Shown: positions 46,522 to 57,700, counted from the first letter of the stretch. The stretch is DNA of 64,000 nt from Bdellovibrio sp. BCCA (GCF_037996825.1 NZ_JBBNAC010000001.1:744001-808000), one strand, 5' to 3'. The notes: generated from the letters alone by a model not told the origin. Translations and numbers: made by a program.

Positions 46522-47592
46522 TTATTTCAATTGAACTTGGGCGGAACGGATTTGGTTAATATAATTCACGATTTCTGTTTCTGTGGCCTGGCGCGCTGGA
46601 TTTGCGGATTTAGTGCTTTTTGCAACTTGACCATTTTTAACGATCTTCATAATGGTTTCATCCACAACGATATCGTGACCAGCGCGAGTTAAAATGGCGC
46701 GGGTATCCAGGACCGCTTTCACGTAGCGTTTCATCTCGGAAACTTCAACGTCATTGTATTTAGAGAAATCCAATGTCCATTTCATTCCCAAAAGACCTAA
46801 CTTGATTTTGTTTTTCCAGTCTTTATCCACATTGCTAGCCTTAGCTACAAGCATTGTCAGAATAAAGTTGTGGCGAGCTTGTAAGATTTGAATCAACTTT
46901 TGTTCAAAGCCTAAAAGGTCATAAGAAGAGTGCGACAACTGTTCGACAGTGAGTTTTCCCTGGTCCAAAAGAGTTTTCTCTTTCAAAGCTCTTTCAATCA
47001 AAGAAAGCATCGACATTTGCGGAATTGTTGTTTTATCCAGACGATTTTTTTGTTTGTCATTCACTTCATGCAGTGTTGTAACCAACGCTAAGAAGTTTTT
47101 CTCTTTATTGTCATCTGTTGTCGGAGAAATAAAATCTTCATTCGGTGCGTATTCGTGAATTTCACGGATGAATTCACGGGCCGCAGAAGAAGCAAGCTCT
47201 TCACGGCGGGCGTCGTTATCAAGACCTTGCATGGACCATAATTGGAATTCAAAAGCCCAGTAGTATTTTACACCCAAGGCTAATTTCTTCGGCATCTCTT
47301 TGGCTTCTGTCATTTGCTCTAGGAATTCTTTACGAAGGATGGCGGCATTTCCCTGTCTAAGAGCATCGTAAAGTTCTGCTGTCTTAGAATCCAAGGCTTC
47401 GGATTTTTTATCCAAATCGCTGGTTTTCTCTTCCATGCGTTTGGTTGTTTCACTCATATCCTTGGTCGTATCGCTCATTTCGACGGTGGCTTTGTGCATA
47501 TCATCGAGGTTCTTTTTCACCTCGCACGCCGACACCAAGCTGCCCACGCAGGCCAAGACCATTAGGGATTTCAGACGTGAGTCCCAAACCAT
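46522..47592 (-). CDS. Coiled-coil lipoprotein, unknown
   Basis: 356 aa. A signal peptide ends in the lipobox VSAC (cysteine near residue 23), followed by a heptad-rich coiled coil (about 28-80, MSDTTKDMSETTKRMEEKTS). The rest is an all-helical domain of about 260 residues. The ATG at 47590-47592 has GGAGG upstream; an in-frame TTG at 47604 would place that site inside the gene. It may be an envelope spacer or scaffold. Single gene with a strong terminator downstream. Confidence 0.75.
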   Translation of the reverse strand: MVWDSRLKSLMVLACVGSLVSACEVKKNLDDMHKATVEMSDTTKDMSETTKRMEEKTSDLDKKSEALDSKTAELYDALRQGNAAILRKEFLEQMTEAKEMPKKLALGVKYYWAFEFQLWSMQGLDNDARREELASSAAREFIREIHEYAPNEDFISPTTDDNKEKNFLALVTTLHEVNDKQKNRLDKTTIPQMSMLSLIERALKEKTLLDQGKLTVEQLSHSSYDLLGFEQKLIQILQARHNFILTMLVAKASNVDKDWKNKIKLGLLGMKWTLDFSKYNDVEVSEMKRYVKAVLDTRAILTRAGHDIVVDETIMKIVKNGQVAKSTKSANPARQATETEIVNYINQIRSAQVQLK

Positions 47593-47732
47593 AGAATCCT
47601 CCAAATAAGATGTTGAAGGGGACTAAGCAGGAAGGGTGCCATGGCGAGTAGAGCATTAAGTCTAATTGATTGAGTCAGGCTCACGTCTGCAATGTTTGTA
47701 ATGTCTGACTATTTGACAGTGGCGCAAAATTT

Positions 47733-48455
47733 TCAGAGGACTTTGCTCAGAAAATTGCGAGTCCGCTCATTCTGCGCGTGAGAGAAGATTGTCTCTGGCG
47801 TTCCTTCTTCCATAATCTGACCCGCATCCATGAAGAACACACGGTCACTGACCTGACGGGCAAAACCCATTTCGTGCGTCACGATGACCATGGTTTTTCC
47901 ACCGTGAGCGAGAGACTTGATAACATCCAAAACTTCGCCGACCATTTCTGGGTCCAGCGCTGATGTCGGTTCATCAAATAAAAGAACCTGCGGCTCCATA
48001 GCTAGCGCTCTCGCAATGGCAATGCGCTGTTGTTGTCCGCCGGAGAGTTCATTGGGGTAAGAGTCCGCTTTGTCAGAAAGGCCCACGCGTTTTAGAAGCT
48101 CGTGAGCTTTTTTTTCAGCCTCTGCGCGCGACATGTTTTTTACAGAGAGAGGTGCAAGGCAGATATTCTCAAGTGCTGTCATGTGCGGGAATAAATTGAA
48201 ACGCTGAAACACCATGCCCACGTGAGCGCGCAAAAGATTTAAATCTGTTTCGGGAGCTGTCACTGTAAAGCCATCGACTTTGACGAAACCACCATTGGCT
48301 GTTTCAAGAGCGTTTAAGCAGCGAAGAAACGTGCTTTTACCGGAACCAGAGGGGCCAATCACGCAGACGACTTCGTTGTCTTTGATTTCACAACTGACGT
48401 CTTTAAGAACTTGCTTAGAACCAAAAAATTTCTGCAGATCTTTTACTTGAATCAT
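47733..48455 (-). CDS. Polar amino-acid ABC transporter ATP-binding protein
   Basis: 240 aa: Walker [10 protein letters not shown], signature [15 protein letters not shown], Walker [13 protein letters not shown] and the H-loop VTHEMGF. The sequence and length are those of GlnQ/HisP-type ATPases. It overlaps the permease gene by 4 bases (ATGA) and is the last of three genes. Substrate likely glutamine, glutamate or cystine; not decided by sequence. Confidence 0.93.
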   Translation of the reverse strand: MIQVKDLQKFFGSKQVLKDVSCEIKDNEVVCVIGPSGSGKSTFLRCLNALETANGGFVKVDGFTVTAPETDLNLLRAHVGMVFQRFNLFPHMTALENICLAPLSVKNMSRAEAEKKAHELLKRVGLSDKADSYPNELSGGQQQRIAIARALAMEPQVLLFDEPTSALDPEMVGEVLDVIKSLAHGGKTMVIVTHEMGFARQVSDRVFFMDAGQIMEEGTPETIFSHAQNERTRNFLSKVL

Positions 48456-49195
48456 GAGTTCTTATACTTTCTTTCAAGAATATGAACGACGTAAGACATG
48501 CCGAGCGTGATAATCAAATATATGAAGGAAATAAAAAGATACGGCTCCCAATAACGAGAGTAGGCACCAGCCGCTGTTCTTGCCGCGTAAGCAAGCTCTG
48601 CTAGTCCGATGGCAGATACCAGAGAGGAATCCTTTAGTAACATAATCGCTTCATTTCCTAATGGCGGAAGCATACGGCGAAATGCTTGAGGAATAATCAC
48701 CGTTTTCATCGTTTGAAAATAGTTAAGCCCCAAAGATCTCGCGGCTTCGAATTGCCCGCGATCAATGGACTGAATTCCCGCGCGAAAGATTTCCGCGATA
48801 TATGCGCCAGAGTTTAAGCTCAATGCCAACGCACCAGAAATGAAGGCCCCATATTCACGCTTTAAATACAAAGCCAAATCGCCACTGATAAGAAGTCCAT
48901 TTTCCGGATGAATCAGCATCGGAACCAAGGCGAAATGAATTAATAGAATTTGAACGAAGAGAGGAGTGCCGCGAAAAAACGTGATGTAAAGTTGTGAAGG
49001 TGTTTTAACTAAAATTCTTAAAGGCCATTTCCAGGGACCGCGCTCTGCCTGGGCAATTTTACCCAATCCCAGCAGAAGTCCCAAGACTGTTCCAAAGAAA
49101 ACACCGATGATAGTCAGTTCGAGAGTGGTCCAAAGCCCTTGTAAAAACAAAGGCCAGTATTCAACGATGATGTCAGTGCGAAACCACGAAAACAT
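48452..49195 (-). CDS. Polar amino-acid ABC transporter permease
   Basis: 247 aa with about five membrane segments and the HisM/GlnP-type pattern ([53 protein letters not shown]). The ATPase-contact EAA-like motif lies in that last segment. A single permease gene suggests a homodimer in the inner membrane. The ATG overlaps the binding-protein stop by one base (TGATG). Confidence 0.93.
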   Translation of the reverse strand: MFSWFRTDIIVEYWPLFLQGLWTTLELTIIGVFFGTVLGLLLGLGKIAQAERGPWKWPLRILVKTPSQLYITFFRGTPLFVQILLIHFALVPMLIHPENGLLISGDLALYLKREYGAFISGALALSLNSGAYIAEIFRAGIQSIDRGQFEAARSLGLNYFQTMKTVIIPQAFRRMLPPLGNEAIMLLKDSSLVSAIGLAELAYAARTAAGAYSRYWEPYLFISFIYLIITLGMSYVVHILERKYKNS

Positions 49196-49974
49196 CAGTT
49201 CTTTTTCTCACCAAAATAAGTCTTATAAATACGATCGTAAGTGCCATCCGCTTTGATAGCAGATAAACCATCATTGATCTTCTTTAGAAGTTCCGCGTTT
49301 CCTTTTTTAACAGCGATGCCGTAGTGCTCTTTCGAAAAGCTGGCATCAGAAATCGTTTTGAAAGTTTTTGGATTGTTGGCCAGGAAGTTGTTCACAACAC
49401 CATTGTCAGCAACAACGGCATCGACCCCGCCATTTTCTAGCTCTTGGAGGGCCAACGGTGTTCCTTCAAATCTTTTGATGTTGGGATTTGATTTGCCCAA
49501 AAGACGACTTGAAACCTCGTCTCCCGTCGTACCAGTTTGTACACCAATTTTAGAATTTTTCAATTCATCAAACTTTGTGACTTTCGAAGAAGCGGGCAGG
49601 GCGATCAATTGCACAGCTTCAAAGTAAGGTTCAGAAAAATCCATCACCTTTTTGCGCTCGTCATTGATGGTGATCGCCGACACCAAAATATCACGGTCGC
49701 CGGATTGAAGCTGGCTGAAAAGACCTTCCCAAGGTGTGTTCACGAATTTAAGTTTCAATCCCGATTTTTCAGCGATGGCCTTCAAAATGTCGATGTCAAA
49801 ACCTTGTACCGTTTTGTCTGCAGTTTCGCTTTCAAACGGAGCGTAAGCTGCATCTGTTCCGACCACGAGTTCTTGCTTGGCTTGACCGGAAGCAGTTCCT
49901 TCAGGACTTTCAGATTTTTTGGTGCATGAAGTGAGTGTCAGTAAAAGAACAAGACCTAGTAGAATGCTTTTCAT
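49195..49974 (-). CDS. Amino-acid ABC transporter substrate-binding lipoprotein
   Basis: 259 aa with a lipobox LTSC (cysteine near residue 17) and an SBP_bac_3 domain: VVGTDAAYAPFE, VQGFDIDILKAIAEK, SAITINDERKKVMDFS and GVQTGTTGDE. ATG at 49974 has GAGGAGA upstream and gives the proper signal; a start ten codons upstream is rejected. It would be anchored to the inner membrane and deliver amino acids to the coupled permease. First gene of the operon. Confidence 0.93.
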   Translation of the reverse strand: MKSILLGLVLLLTLTSCTKKSESPEGTASGQAKQELVVGTDAAYAPFESETADKTVQGFDIDILKAIAEKSGLKLKFVNTPWEGLFSQLQSGDRDILVSAITINDERKKVMDFSEPYFEAVQLIALPASSKVTKFDELKNSKIGVQTGTTGDEVSSRLLGKSNPNIKRFEGTPLALQELENGGVDAVVADNGVVNNFLANNPKTFKTISDASFSKEHYGIAVKKGNAELLKKINDGLSAIKADGTYDRIYKTYFGEKKN

Positions 49975-50053
49975 GGAAGTCTCCTCGCGTTCGTATAGAC
50001 TCACTTGACCATGAGCTGCATCGTTGAGTCAAATGTCATTTAAGGAGTATTTC

Positions 50054-50479
50054 ATGCGCGAAGCCCTGGGCAAAATCGCAGGTTCTATCTTGCGAAGCCT
50101 TTTTATTTCCATCGTCATGTTCGTCATAGTTTTTTCCGTTGTCACAGGGGAGTTCCCGCCGAACTTTGGGCGCATCAAAAAAACTTACGCCAGTCTTCAG
50201 CAGATGACTCAATTAAGCCGCCAAATTCATGAACAGCAAAAGGCCATGAAGCACCAGTACGCCAACTCCGGCGAAGTCGACGAACAAGACGTTGAAGCTT
50301 TGCAAGAACTCAATTTGAAGCGCGCGGAAATCGGCGCTGGAATCCTTGGTGATCCTAATGCTCCCTCGGCGGTGAGCGAAAGTGCGGACGTCAAAGAACT
50401 CAAAGAAAAAATCAAGGAAATGGAAGCGCAGCTTTATCGGTTGCAACATCGTGTGAGCGAATTGGAAGCTCGAAAGTAG
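50054..50479 (+). CDS. Membrane-anchored coiled-coil protein, unknown
   Basis: 141 aa from ATG 50054, which has AAGGAG 6 bases upstream. An N-terminal membrane helix (about 13-35, ILRSLFISIVMFVIVFSVVT) is followed by two charged helices (about 50-95 and 115-141, VKELKEKIKEMEAQLYRLQH) likely to form a coiled coil in the periplasm or cytoplasm. Not recognised as a family. Six bases before the thioesterase gene, so probably co-transcribed. Confidence 0.65.
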   Translation: MREALGKIAGSILRSLFISIVMFVIVFSVVTGEFPPNFGRIKKTYASLQQMTQLSRQIHEQQKAMKHQYANSGEVDEQDVEALQELNLKRAEIGAGILGDPNAPSAVSESADVKELKEKIKEMEAQLYRLQHRVSELEARK

Positions 50480-50485
50480 GACGTT

Positions 50486-51019
50486 ATGAATTTATTTTTC
50501 CGTCTTTTTTATATTCTTTTATTTTCCCGCTCCCGCAAGCCCGTTCAAATCATGGAGGAATGTGCCACTCCGTTTCGTGTATGGCCCACGGACTTAGATG
50601 TTTTACGACACATGAATAACGGCGTTTATTTTTCTCTCCAAGATTTGGCGCGCACGGATTATATGATTCGCGCGCAGGCGGCAAAAAAAATCGCAGAGCA
50701 GGGCTGGTATCCCGTTGTGGCTTCGGAGATGATTCGATTTCGCCGCTCACTTAAACTTTTTCAAAAGTTTGAACTCTGCACGCGTTTGATAAGCTGGGAT
50801 GATAAGTACCTTTATCTTGAGCATAAGTTTATCAGTCGCGGTGACGTGATCGCCGTGGGAATGATCCGCGCGCGTTTTTTAAGTAAAACGGGTGGAACTG
50901 TTTCGCCTCAAGACCTTTTGAAAGTGTTGGACCTCTCGTTGCAAGCTCCATCGTTTCCCGAGCATTTAGCTTCTTGGATTTCTGCGGATCAAACGCACTC
51001 GAAGAGTTTAGGTCTTTGA
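50486..51019 (+). CDS. Hotdog-fold acyl-CoA thioesterase family protein
   Basis: 177 aa. The segment FRVWPTDLDVLRHMNNGVYF (about 30-49) is the catalytic and substrate-binding stretch of 4-hydroxybenzoyl-CoA thioesterase-like (THEM6/YbgC-type) enzymes, with the Asp that acts as general base. Residues to about 140 fit a hotdog domain. It presumably hydrolyses acyl-CoA thioesters; chain specificity unknown. No signal peptide, although the first 15 residues are hydrophobic and may associate with the membrane. Confidence 0.8.
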   Translation: MNLFFRLFYILLFSRSRKPVQIMEECATPFRVWPTDLDVLRHMNNGVYFSLQDLARTDYMIRAQAAKKIAEQGWYPVVASEMIRFRRSLKLFQKFELCTRLISWDDKYLYLEHKFISRGDVIAVGMIRARFLSKTGGTVSPQDLLKVLDLSLQAPSFPEHLASWISADQTHSKSLGL

Positions 51020-51094
51020 TTTAAGCAACGCTAGACTTTTGTCTTGATTGTTATACAACCTTAAGTCCTGTATCAAGGTAGGGCACTTGCCCCC

Positions 51095-51625
51095 TTGTCT
51101 ATTCTTTTCCACAATGATTCAGTGGGATTAGAAATATCAAAATTGAAAAATATCAAGATGTTGGTCCTCGATGTGGACGGCGTCTTAACGGACACGCGTA
51201 TTTGGTTTGATGGCAAAGAATGGCGTCGATTCTTTTCTATTCGTGACGGCGTGGGCATCAAACGTCTTATTGATTCTGGCTATAAAATTGCTGTGATTAC
51301 GGGAACTAAGGCCGAAGACATTCGCACGCGTGTGAAAAATCTCGGAATTCAATATCTCTATGAAGGCGCTCTCGACAAAGAGCCCTCTTTCTTACAACTG
51401 CAACAGGAATCCGGAGTAAAGCCTGAAGAGATGGCTTACATCGGTGATGACATTTTTGACGTTCCTCTTTTGCAGACGGTGGCCTTTGGCGCGACTGTGC
51501 CAGAAGCCGTTGATGAAGTTCTTGAAATTGCTGATTACGTGACTCGCAGACCCGGAGGTATGGGCGCTGTGAGAGAAGTTTGTGATTACATCTATAAATA
51601 TGGGGCTTTTTCCTCAGGTAGGTAA
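51095..51625 (+). CDS. kdsC: KDO 8-phosphate phosphatase
   Basis: 176 aa HAD enzyme that removes phosphate from KDO-8-phosphate: motif I VLDVDGVLTDTR, motif II TGTKAED and motif III YIGDDIFDVPLL. The short, cap-less length is typical of the tetrameric KdsC. TTG at 51095 is used for the start, but a GTG at 51122 is in frame and no clear ribosome binding site separates them. It directly precedes the Glt/Agl operon (3 bases between stop and next ATG), so it is probably the head of that transcript. Confidence 0.88.
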   Translation: MSILFHNDSVGLEISKLKNIKMLVLDVDGVLTDTRIWFDGKEWRRFFSIRDGVGIKRLIDSGYKIAVITGTKAEDIRTRVKNLGIQYLYEGALDKEPSFLQLQQESGVKPEEMAYIGDDIFDVPLLQTVAFGATVPEAVDEVLEIADYVTRRPGGMGAVREVCDYIYKYGAFSSGR

Positions 51626-51628
51626 TTC

Positions 51629-52366
51629 ATGCTAAAAAATGGTTTCAAAGCCGTTATGATTATTGTTCTTGCCTTGTTGCTACACAAGGCGGCTTTTGCG
51701 GCTTCAGAGGTTGTCGAACTTCCTCCTGAAGAGTTGGCGCAAGAATCGGTTCTTCCGGTTTTTGATAAGCCAGTGAGCGTGAAAAACAGAAATGTGGTCA
51801 CGGCGGGAAAATTTGACGTCGACGTTTTTTACGGTTACGCGATGACGGAACCTATTGCGAACGTCAGCAAGCTTGGTTTGGGCGTATACTACAACTGGAG
51901 TGAAGAGCACGCAATTGGTTTGTTCTTTGCTAACAACATGTCAGGTCTTTCTGATTATGCAAAACAAATCGAAAAAACGCCAGCCACTCACTTGGATTTA
52001 TCTAAAGCTCCAATGCCGAAAAATACCATTATGGCTGATTACAACTTAAAAGCTTTCTACGGAAAGATGAGTATCACGAAGTCTTTGGTGTTTAATACGG
52101 TTCTTTACGGCTCAGGTTCTTTGGGTGTTGTTCAGTATGAACACAAAACTTATCCGGCTGTTGCTGTGGGTTTAGGTCAAAAATTTTACTTTAACAGAGA
52201 TTGGGCTTTGCGCTTTGATTTGCGTCTTTATGCGAATCAAGGTCCGGTGCCTTTTCTAGGTGGAAGTAAAATGCACGAAGGAACGCCAAGACCGTCATTC
52301 GATGAATTCCAAGAGAGAGTTCTTTACACGACCAATCTCGACATCGGTCTTTCGTATCTATTTTAA
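51629..52366 (+). CDS. Outer-membrane beta-barrel protein, GltA/GltB type
   Basis: 245 aa with a signal peptide (FKAVMIIVLALLLHKAAFA, about 1-25) and a beta-barrel-type sequence ending in the aromatic residue typical of outer-membrane proteins (GLSYLF). Repeated alternate-residue strands (FDVDVFYGYAM, LGLGVYYNWSEEHAIGLFF, YNLKAFYGKMSI) support about 8-10 strands. It belongs to the myxo-type barrel family (OMP_b-brl) found with gliding genes; in Myxococcus two such barrels, GltA and GltB, form the outer-membrane part of the Glt machine. First gene of the operon after kdsC. Confidence 0.75.
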   Translation: MLKNGFKAVMIIVLALLLHKAAFAASEVVELPPEELAQESVLPVFDKPVSVKNRNVVTAGKFDVDVFYGYAMTEPIANVSKLGLGVYYNWSEEHAIGLFFANNMSGLSDYAKQIEKTPATHLDLSKAPMPKNTIMADYNLKAFYGKMSITKSLVFNTVLYGSGSLGVVQYEHKTYPAVAVGLGQKFYFNRDWALRFDLRLYANQGPVPFLGGSKMHEGTPRPSFDEFQERVLYTTNLDIGLSYLF

Positions 52367-52379
52367 GGGGAGCTAAGGC

Positions 52380-53180
52380 ATGTTTATGAAAAAACAAACA
52401 TACATTTTTCTGATGCTGATGATGCTGGCTCCTTTGGGAGTGAAAGCACAATCAGAAACGGGTGATGATTTAGACGTGATTGAGTTGGAACTGGATAAAG
52501 CCGCTCCGGCAAAACAAGCTCCGGCGAATTCAGCTCCGAGCTACCAGGAGTCAACGGCACCCAGAGACAACACACTCACAGATTTCTCCGGTCTTGGAAC
52601 TTTGGCTCCGTTTAAAGAAATTTCTGTCATTCAAAAAAGATTCTTGCCAAAAACAGGTCGCTTCCAACTTTTTGGGGGTGCGACGGTCCTTACCAACAAT
52701 CCGTTCTTTAATACGATCGGTGGCGTGGCTAAGGCGAGTTACTTCTTAAGTGAGTCTTGGGGCGTGGAGCTGAACTATTTCGGTCTTACGACGTCTGAAA
52801 GACAAACAACCGAAGAACTTCGCGACATTCAGGGTGTGAGCACAGAAAACTTAGTTTATCCAAAATCTTTCATCGGTCTTGATCTGATGTACGTTCCTAT
52901 CTACGGAAAGATGACTTGGTTTAACGAAAAGATCGTACCTTTTGATCTTTATTTTTCTGCGGGATACGGAACAACGAATACGCAAGCTGGAGAGAACGCA
53001 GGAACACTGCACTTAGCAACAGGCCAGATTTTCGCTTTGACGAAGGCCTATGCCGTTCGTTGGGATTTTAGCTGGAACTTCTTTAACGCTAAAGGTATCG
53101 ACGGTTCACAAAATTCATTCAACAACCTCTTCCTCACTGTGGGTATGAGTTGGTTCTTTCCGGAGGCTAGTTACCGATGA
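52380..53180 (+). CDS. Outer-membrane beta-barrel protein 2, GltA/GltB type
   Basis: 266 aa with signal peptide (YIFLMLMMLAPLGVKAQ), a Pro/Ala-rich linker (about 30-65), and a barrel with aromatic-rich strands (FQLFGGATVLTNNPFFNTIG, SWGVELNYFGLTTSE, FLTVGMSWFF). The pair with 51629-52366 matches the GltA/GltB doublet in myxobacteria. GGGGAG precedes the start. Its stop overlaps the start of the next gene (ATGA), so coupling is likely. Confidence 0.75.
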   Translation: MFMKKQTYIFLMLMMLAPLGVKAQSETGDDLDVIELELDKAAPAKQAPANSAPSYQESTAPRDNTLTDFSGLGTLAPFKEISVIQKRFLPKTGRFQLFGGATVLTNNPFFNTIGGVAKASYFLSESWGVELNYFGLTTSERQTTEELRDIQGVSTENLVYPKSFIGLDLMYVPIYGKMTWFNEKIVPFDLYFSAGYGTTNTQAGENAGTLHLATGQIFALTKAYAVRWDFSWNFFNAKGIDGSQNSFNNLFLTVGMSWFFPEASYR

Positions 53181-54751
53181 GAAAATTATTACTACTCCTG
53201 ATAGCCACAAGTTTTACACTGCCGATTGCAAGTTCAGCCCAGCGAAAAACGTTGAAGCCTGCAAGAAAAGCAGCTCCAGTGTACAACAGCAATACTCGTG
53301 AAGCGACTCTGCGCAACCAGTTGAGCAACGCTCTTCGTATGGCGCAAAGCGGGCAATATGAATCCGCTGCGAATAATCTATTCTCACTCGCACGCCGTCC
53401 TGAATTAGCGGCAGATCGTCCACAGATTAAGTACATCTTGGGAACGATGTTGATTGAGCTCAAACTTTATCAAACAGCGGCTTTCCAGTTTGTCGATGTC
53501 ATCCGTTCAAAACATCCTAAATATTCCAAACTCGCGATCGAAAAACTTTCGATTGTGGCGGACACTTTAGGGGATGACACGATCTTGAATTACGCGATTT
53601 CTCGCGTGGATCTCAATGATTTCCCAAGTAACTTGAAAGACATGATCCACTTCCGTTTGGGAGAAATCAAACTTCGCAACAGAGATTTCTCCGGCGCCGC
53701 CGATCTTTTTGGTCGCGTGAGTTACGGAAGCAGCTATTACTTCCAAGCTCTTTACAACAAGGGTCTTGCGGAGCTTGAAGCGAATCAACCATCTTTGGCG
53801 ATTGGAACTTTCAATAAAATGTTGGACGCTCGTCGCAAAGCTCCGGTGACGGACACAAACAGAGTGGCGGCGCAAATGGGCTTGGCTCGTGCGCTTTACC
53901 AAAAACAAGATTGGGAGCAAGCGATTGAAGCCTATTCTCAGGTCCCGCGCGACACGCTCATGTGGCATGACGCGGTTTTTGAATCTAGCTGGGCCATGCT
54001 TCGCGCGGCCCGTTTCCGTTCAGCCCTCAGTAATTTCCAAACTCTCCACTCGGCATATTATGAAGACTTTTATATGCCGGAGAGTTTACTTCTGCGCGCC
54101 ATCGTTTACCTCTACATCTGTAAGTACGATGAAATGGAAAAGGTCCTAAGCTTGTTTGAAAAAACATACGGACCTGTGCGCACTAAAATCGGTGACTTCT
54201 TAAAATCGACAAACGAAGCCGGTGCTTTTTACTCAGAAATTGAAAAAGCTCACTTCATGAAAACCACGGACAAGAACGCCAACCTGCGTTTGCCTTACAT
54301 CGTTTTGCGCAATGTGCTCGATCAAGGGGACGTGAAGCGTTCTATGCACTATATCGAAAAACTCACTCAAGAGCGTGCGCGCGTGGAATCGAATTCTGCG
54401 TTCCGTGCTTCTCCATTGGGTCAATACTCTTTGAAAATTCTCGCAAACCGCAGCCGCAATGCGAAGTTTGCTGTGGGCGATATGGTGAAAGCGCATTTAC
54501 AAAACATGCGCGTGGAATTGCGTGATCTTTACGAGCAAGCCGGATTCATCCGTTACGAAATGATCACGGGCCGTAAAGAAAGCATTAAAAAGAAAATGGC
54601 TGGGAAAGATATCGGAACTGAACAAATCGACGAAAAAGTGGATCGTCAGTTCTACATCCAAAACGGTTACGAATACTATCCGTTCCAGGGAGAATACTGG
54701 TTGGATGAGGTTGGAAACTACCACTATCTTGGCAAACAAAGCTGCGAGTAA
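53177..54751 (+). CDS. gltC: Periplasmic TPR protein, GltC-like
   Basis: 524 aa with a signal peptide (about 1-20) and TPR-like helices over about 45-360 (LRMAQSGQYESAANNLF, AIGTFNKMLDARRK, ALYQKQDWEQAIEAYS). The C-terminal 150 residues are not TPR and end in a charged region. In Myxococcus GltC pairs with GltA and GltB, and here it also follows the two barrels. Assignment is by order and family. It is periplasmic. Confidence 0.65.
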   Translation: MRKLLLLLIATSFTLPIASSAQRKTLKPARKAAPVYNSNTREATLRNQLSNALRMAQSGQYESAANNLFSLARRPELAADRPQIKYILGTMLIELKLYQTAAFQFVDVIRSKHPKYSKLAIEKLSIVADTLGDDTILNYAISRVDLNDFPSNLKDMIHFRLGEIKLRNRDFSGAADLFGRVSYGSSYYFQALYNKGLAELEANQPSLAIGTFNKMLDARRKAPVTDTNRVAAQMGLARALYQKQDWEQAIEAYSQVPRDTLMWHDAVFESSWAMLRAARFRSALSNFQTLHSAYYEDFYMPESLLLRAIVYLYICKYDEMEKVLSLFEKTYGPVRTKIGDFLKSTNEAGAFYSEIEKAHFMKTTDKNANLRLPYIVLRNVLDQGDVKRSMHYIEKLTQERARVESNSAFRASPLGQYSLKILANRSRNAKFAVGDMVKAHLQNMRVELRDLYEQAGFIRYEMITGRKESIKKKMAGKDIGTEQIDEKVDRQFYIQNGYEYYPFQGEYWLDEVGNYHYLGKQSCE

Positions 54752-54754
54752 AAT

Positions 54755-57700
54755 ATGAAATTCAACAGGCATCAACTTCTTGTTTCAAGTCTCCTGACCG
54801 CTCTTTGTGTAAGCCCGGTGTTTGCACAAGCAAAGGTTGTTAAAACGACGACGAAGACTGTTAAGAAAAAGACGGTCGGTGAACTGTTGTCGCAAGCAAA
54901 CGAAGGCAGCCGCGGTGGACGTGTGCAAATGTCTAAAACGGACACGTCATTACCTTCTTCGAACTTAGGATTTAAAGACGACGTTAAAGGTTACAACTTA
55001 GAGTCGGTGAAACCACCACGCTCTTCTGAAATCATGCAAAGAGAAGCGGGCGGGGAGCAGGCGGAGTATGAAAGAGTTTTAGATCAACAGATCCGCGAAC
55101 TTTATAAGCTCACGCAAAAATTTAAAACAAGTCCGAACCGTGGTGAGTTGTGGCTTCGTTTGGCCGAGCTTTATGTAGAAAAAGCAAGCCTCATTGATGG
55201 TCGCAGACAAGATGAATACGATGCGAAACTGCGTGCCTTCCAGGCGGGAAAAACAAAGGTAAAACCGAAATTAGATACAGCGGAAGCTCGCGAATACAAT
55301 AAAAAGGCCGTGCAGCTTTACGAGTGGTTCCAACGTGATTTCCCTCGTGACGAAAAAATGAGCCAGGCACTTTTCTTCCTTGGTTATAACTATTTTGAGT
55401 TAGGCGAAGTGAAAAAAGGAGCTCAGTACTATGAGCAGCTCACCAAAGGGTATCCAAATTCTCCTTTCGTGGGTGAAGCCCACTTTGCCTTGGCCGAATA
55501 CTATTTTGAAAATGAAAAATGGGCGCAAGCCTATAAAGAATATTCTTATCTGATTAAAGAAAAGAAACACCGCCTGCACACGTTTGCTCTTTATAAAGGC
55601 GCATGGTGCTTATTCCGTTTAGGAAAGATCCAACAGGCGATGAATTATCTTGAGTTCATCATTAGAACCGGTAAATCCGAGACAGGTGAACAACTTGCGG
55701 GACGCAAAACGGTCAACCGAACACGTCTTGAGGGCGAAGCATTGCGCGATATCGTCGTGTTCTATGCTGAAGGTGGCGATCCGGCAAGAGCCGCTTCTTA
55801 CTTTAAAAACCTTGTGGGCGATAACACGGGTTCTTACTTAGAGCGTTTGGCTTATCAGTATTCAGACCGCGGAAACAAAGACGCTTCCAGAGAAGTCTTT
55901 AAGCTTTTGATTTCGCAAAATCCAAATTCTCCGAAGGCGTTTGAGTACCAATACCAGATCGTTCAAAACTATTACTATGCTAAGAACACGTCTCGTTTTA
56001 AAAACGAACTCTATAGCTGGGTGAAAGACTACGATTCGAGCAGTGCTTGGTATGCTGCCAATAAAAATAACAAAGACCTGATTGAGAATTCGTACAAACT
56101 TCGTGAAACGACGTTGCGCAATTACGTTTTGCAGCAGCATCAGACGGCACAAAACTCTCGCGCGCCTTATTCTCAAGCGCAGGCTAATGACGGATATCAA
56201 CTTTATCTCAAAGAATTTCCAGATTCAGCAACGGCTTCTGATATGCACTTCTATTACGGCGAGTTGCTCTATGATATGGGTAAATACGATGAAGCGGCGA
56301 TGCAGTACAAATGGGTTGTGGATAATGCTCCTCAATCGAAATTCTATGGCAAGTCCGCGCAGAACTTGATCTTGGCGGTGGAAAGAAGCATTCCGTCTGA
56401 TCAAGAAATGCAAAAGCGCGTAGGAAACTCTTTGGATCCTGTGCCTTTGGAGCCAAAAGTGGATCGCTTTATTAAAGCGGGCCAATGGTATGTGGAAAAG
56501 TTCCCAACGTCTGAAAAAGCGGTGGAAATCAAATTCCGCATGGGTCGTTTGTACTACCAAAGCAATCACTTTGACGAAGCGACAAAACATTTTCGCGAAA
56601 TCGTGCAACAGTATCCAAATACAAAATATGCGGAATATTCTGCGAATCTGCTTTTGGATATCTACAACTTAAGAAAAGACTATGTGGGATTGGAAAAAAC
56701 GGGAGCCGAGCTCTTGGCTGTCCCGTCCATCGCCTCTTCAAAAGCCGGATCTGATATTCGCGGTGTGATGGAAAAAGCGTCCTTCAAACGCGGTCAGGAT
56801 TTGGAGCTGGAGAAAAAATACGCAGACTCGGCTCAGGTTTACGATGCCTTTGCAAAACAGAATCCGAAATCAAGTCTCGCGATCACAGCTTTGTTTAATG
56901 CAGGTGTGAACTATGAGCGAGCGGGTATGAATGGACCTTCGATTCAAGCATATCAAGGTGTGCTTGCGTCTAAAGATCCATCTGCGGATAAGCTAAAACC
57001 AAAAGTGCGCCGTCTGCTTGCAAAACAATATCAAGACTCGGCTCAGTTTGAAGAAGCGGCGAAGCTTTACAAACAATCTGCTCAAGAAAATCCGACGGAC
57101 CCATTGGCTCCGAACTTGATTTACAACGCGGCTGTTTTATATGAAGCGCTTGGAAAGTCTGACGAGGCGATTCGTTCGTACACGGAATTTACAAAGCTCA
57201 ATAAAAAACACTCCGACAATATTGAAGCCGTTTACAGCATGGCCCAAATCCATCGCAAAGCCGGTCAAAACGGTGCCGCGATTGCGCGTTACACAGAATA
57301 TGTGGAAGGTGGCGGTCGTGATCAGGAAAAAGTGGTGGAAAGTGCTTACTGGGTGAGTGAGCTTTACGGCCGTCAAAGAGCGCTCACAAAATCCAATGAA
57401 TGGGCGCAAAAAACTTTGGCGATCCAAAGGCGTTTTGCACCAAATAAAAAAGGTGTAGGTGCTTCTTACGCAGCGAAATTGAAATTAGCCGAGGCCATGG
57501 GGACTTTCAAAGAAATGAAAGCGATTTCGTTCCCTAAAGACCCGAACAAACAAAAAGCGGCTGCTGATAAAAAAGTCGCCTTGTTGACAAAACTTACAAG
57601 CGAACTTGCGGATGTTATCAAGTACGACAGTGCTGAAGAAATTGTCAGTTCATTGAGTGTCTTGGGTGAAGCAAATCAGAACATGGCTCAGGCAATTTTA

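Noticed and set aside
51061-51095. GGGC-ACTT-GCCC mini-hairpin before kdsC
   Set aside because: Only 4-5 bp and the start codon of kdsC is uncertain, so a control function cannot be argued.
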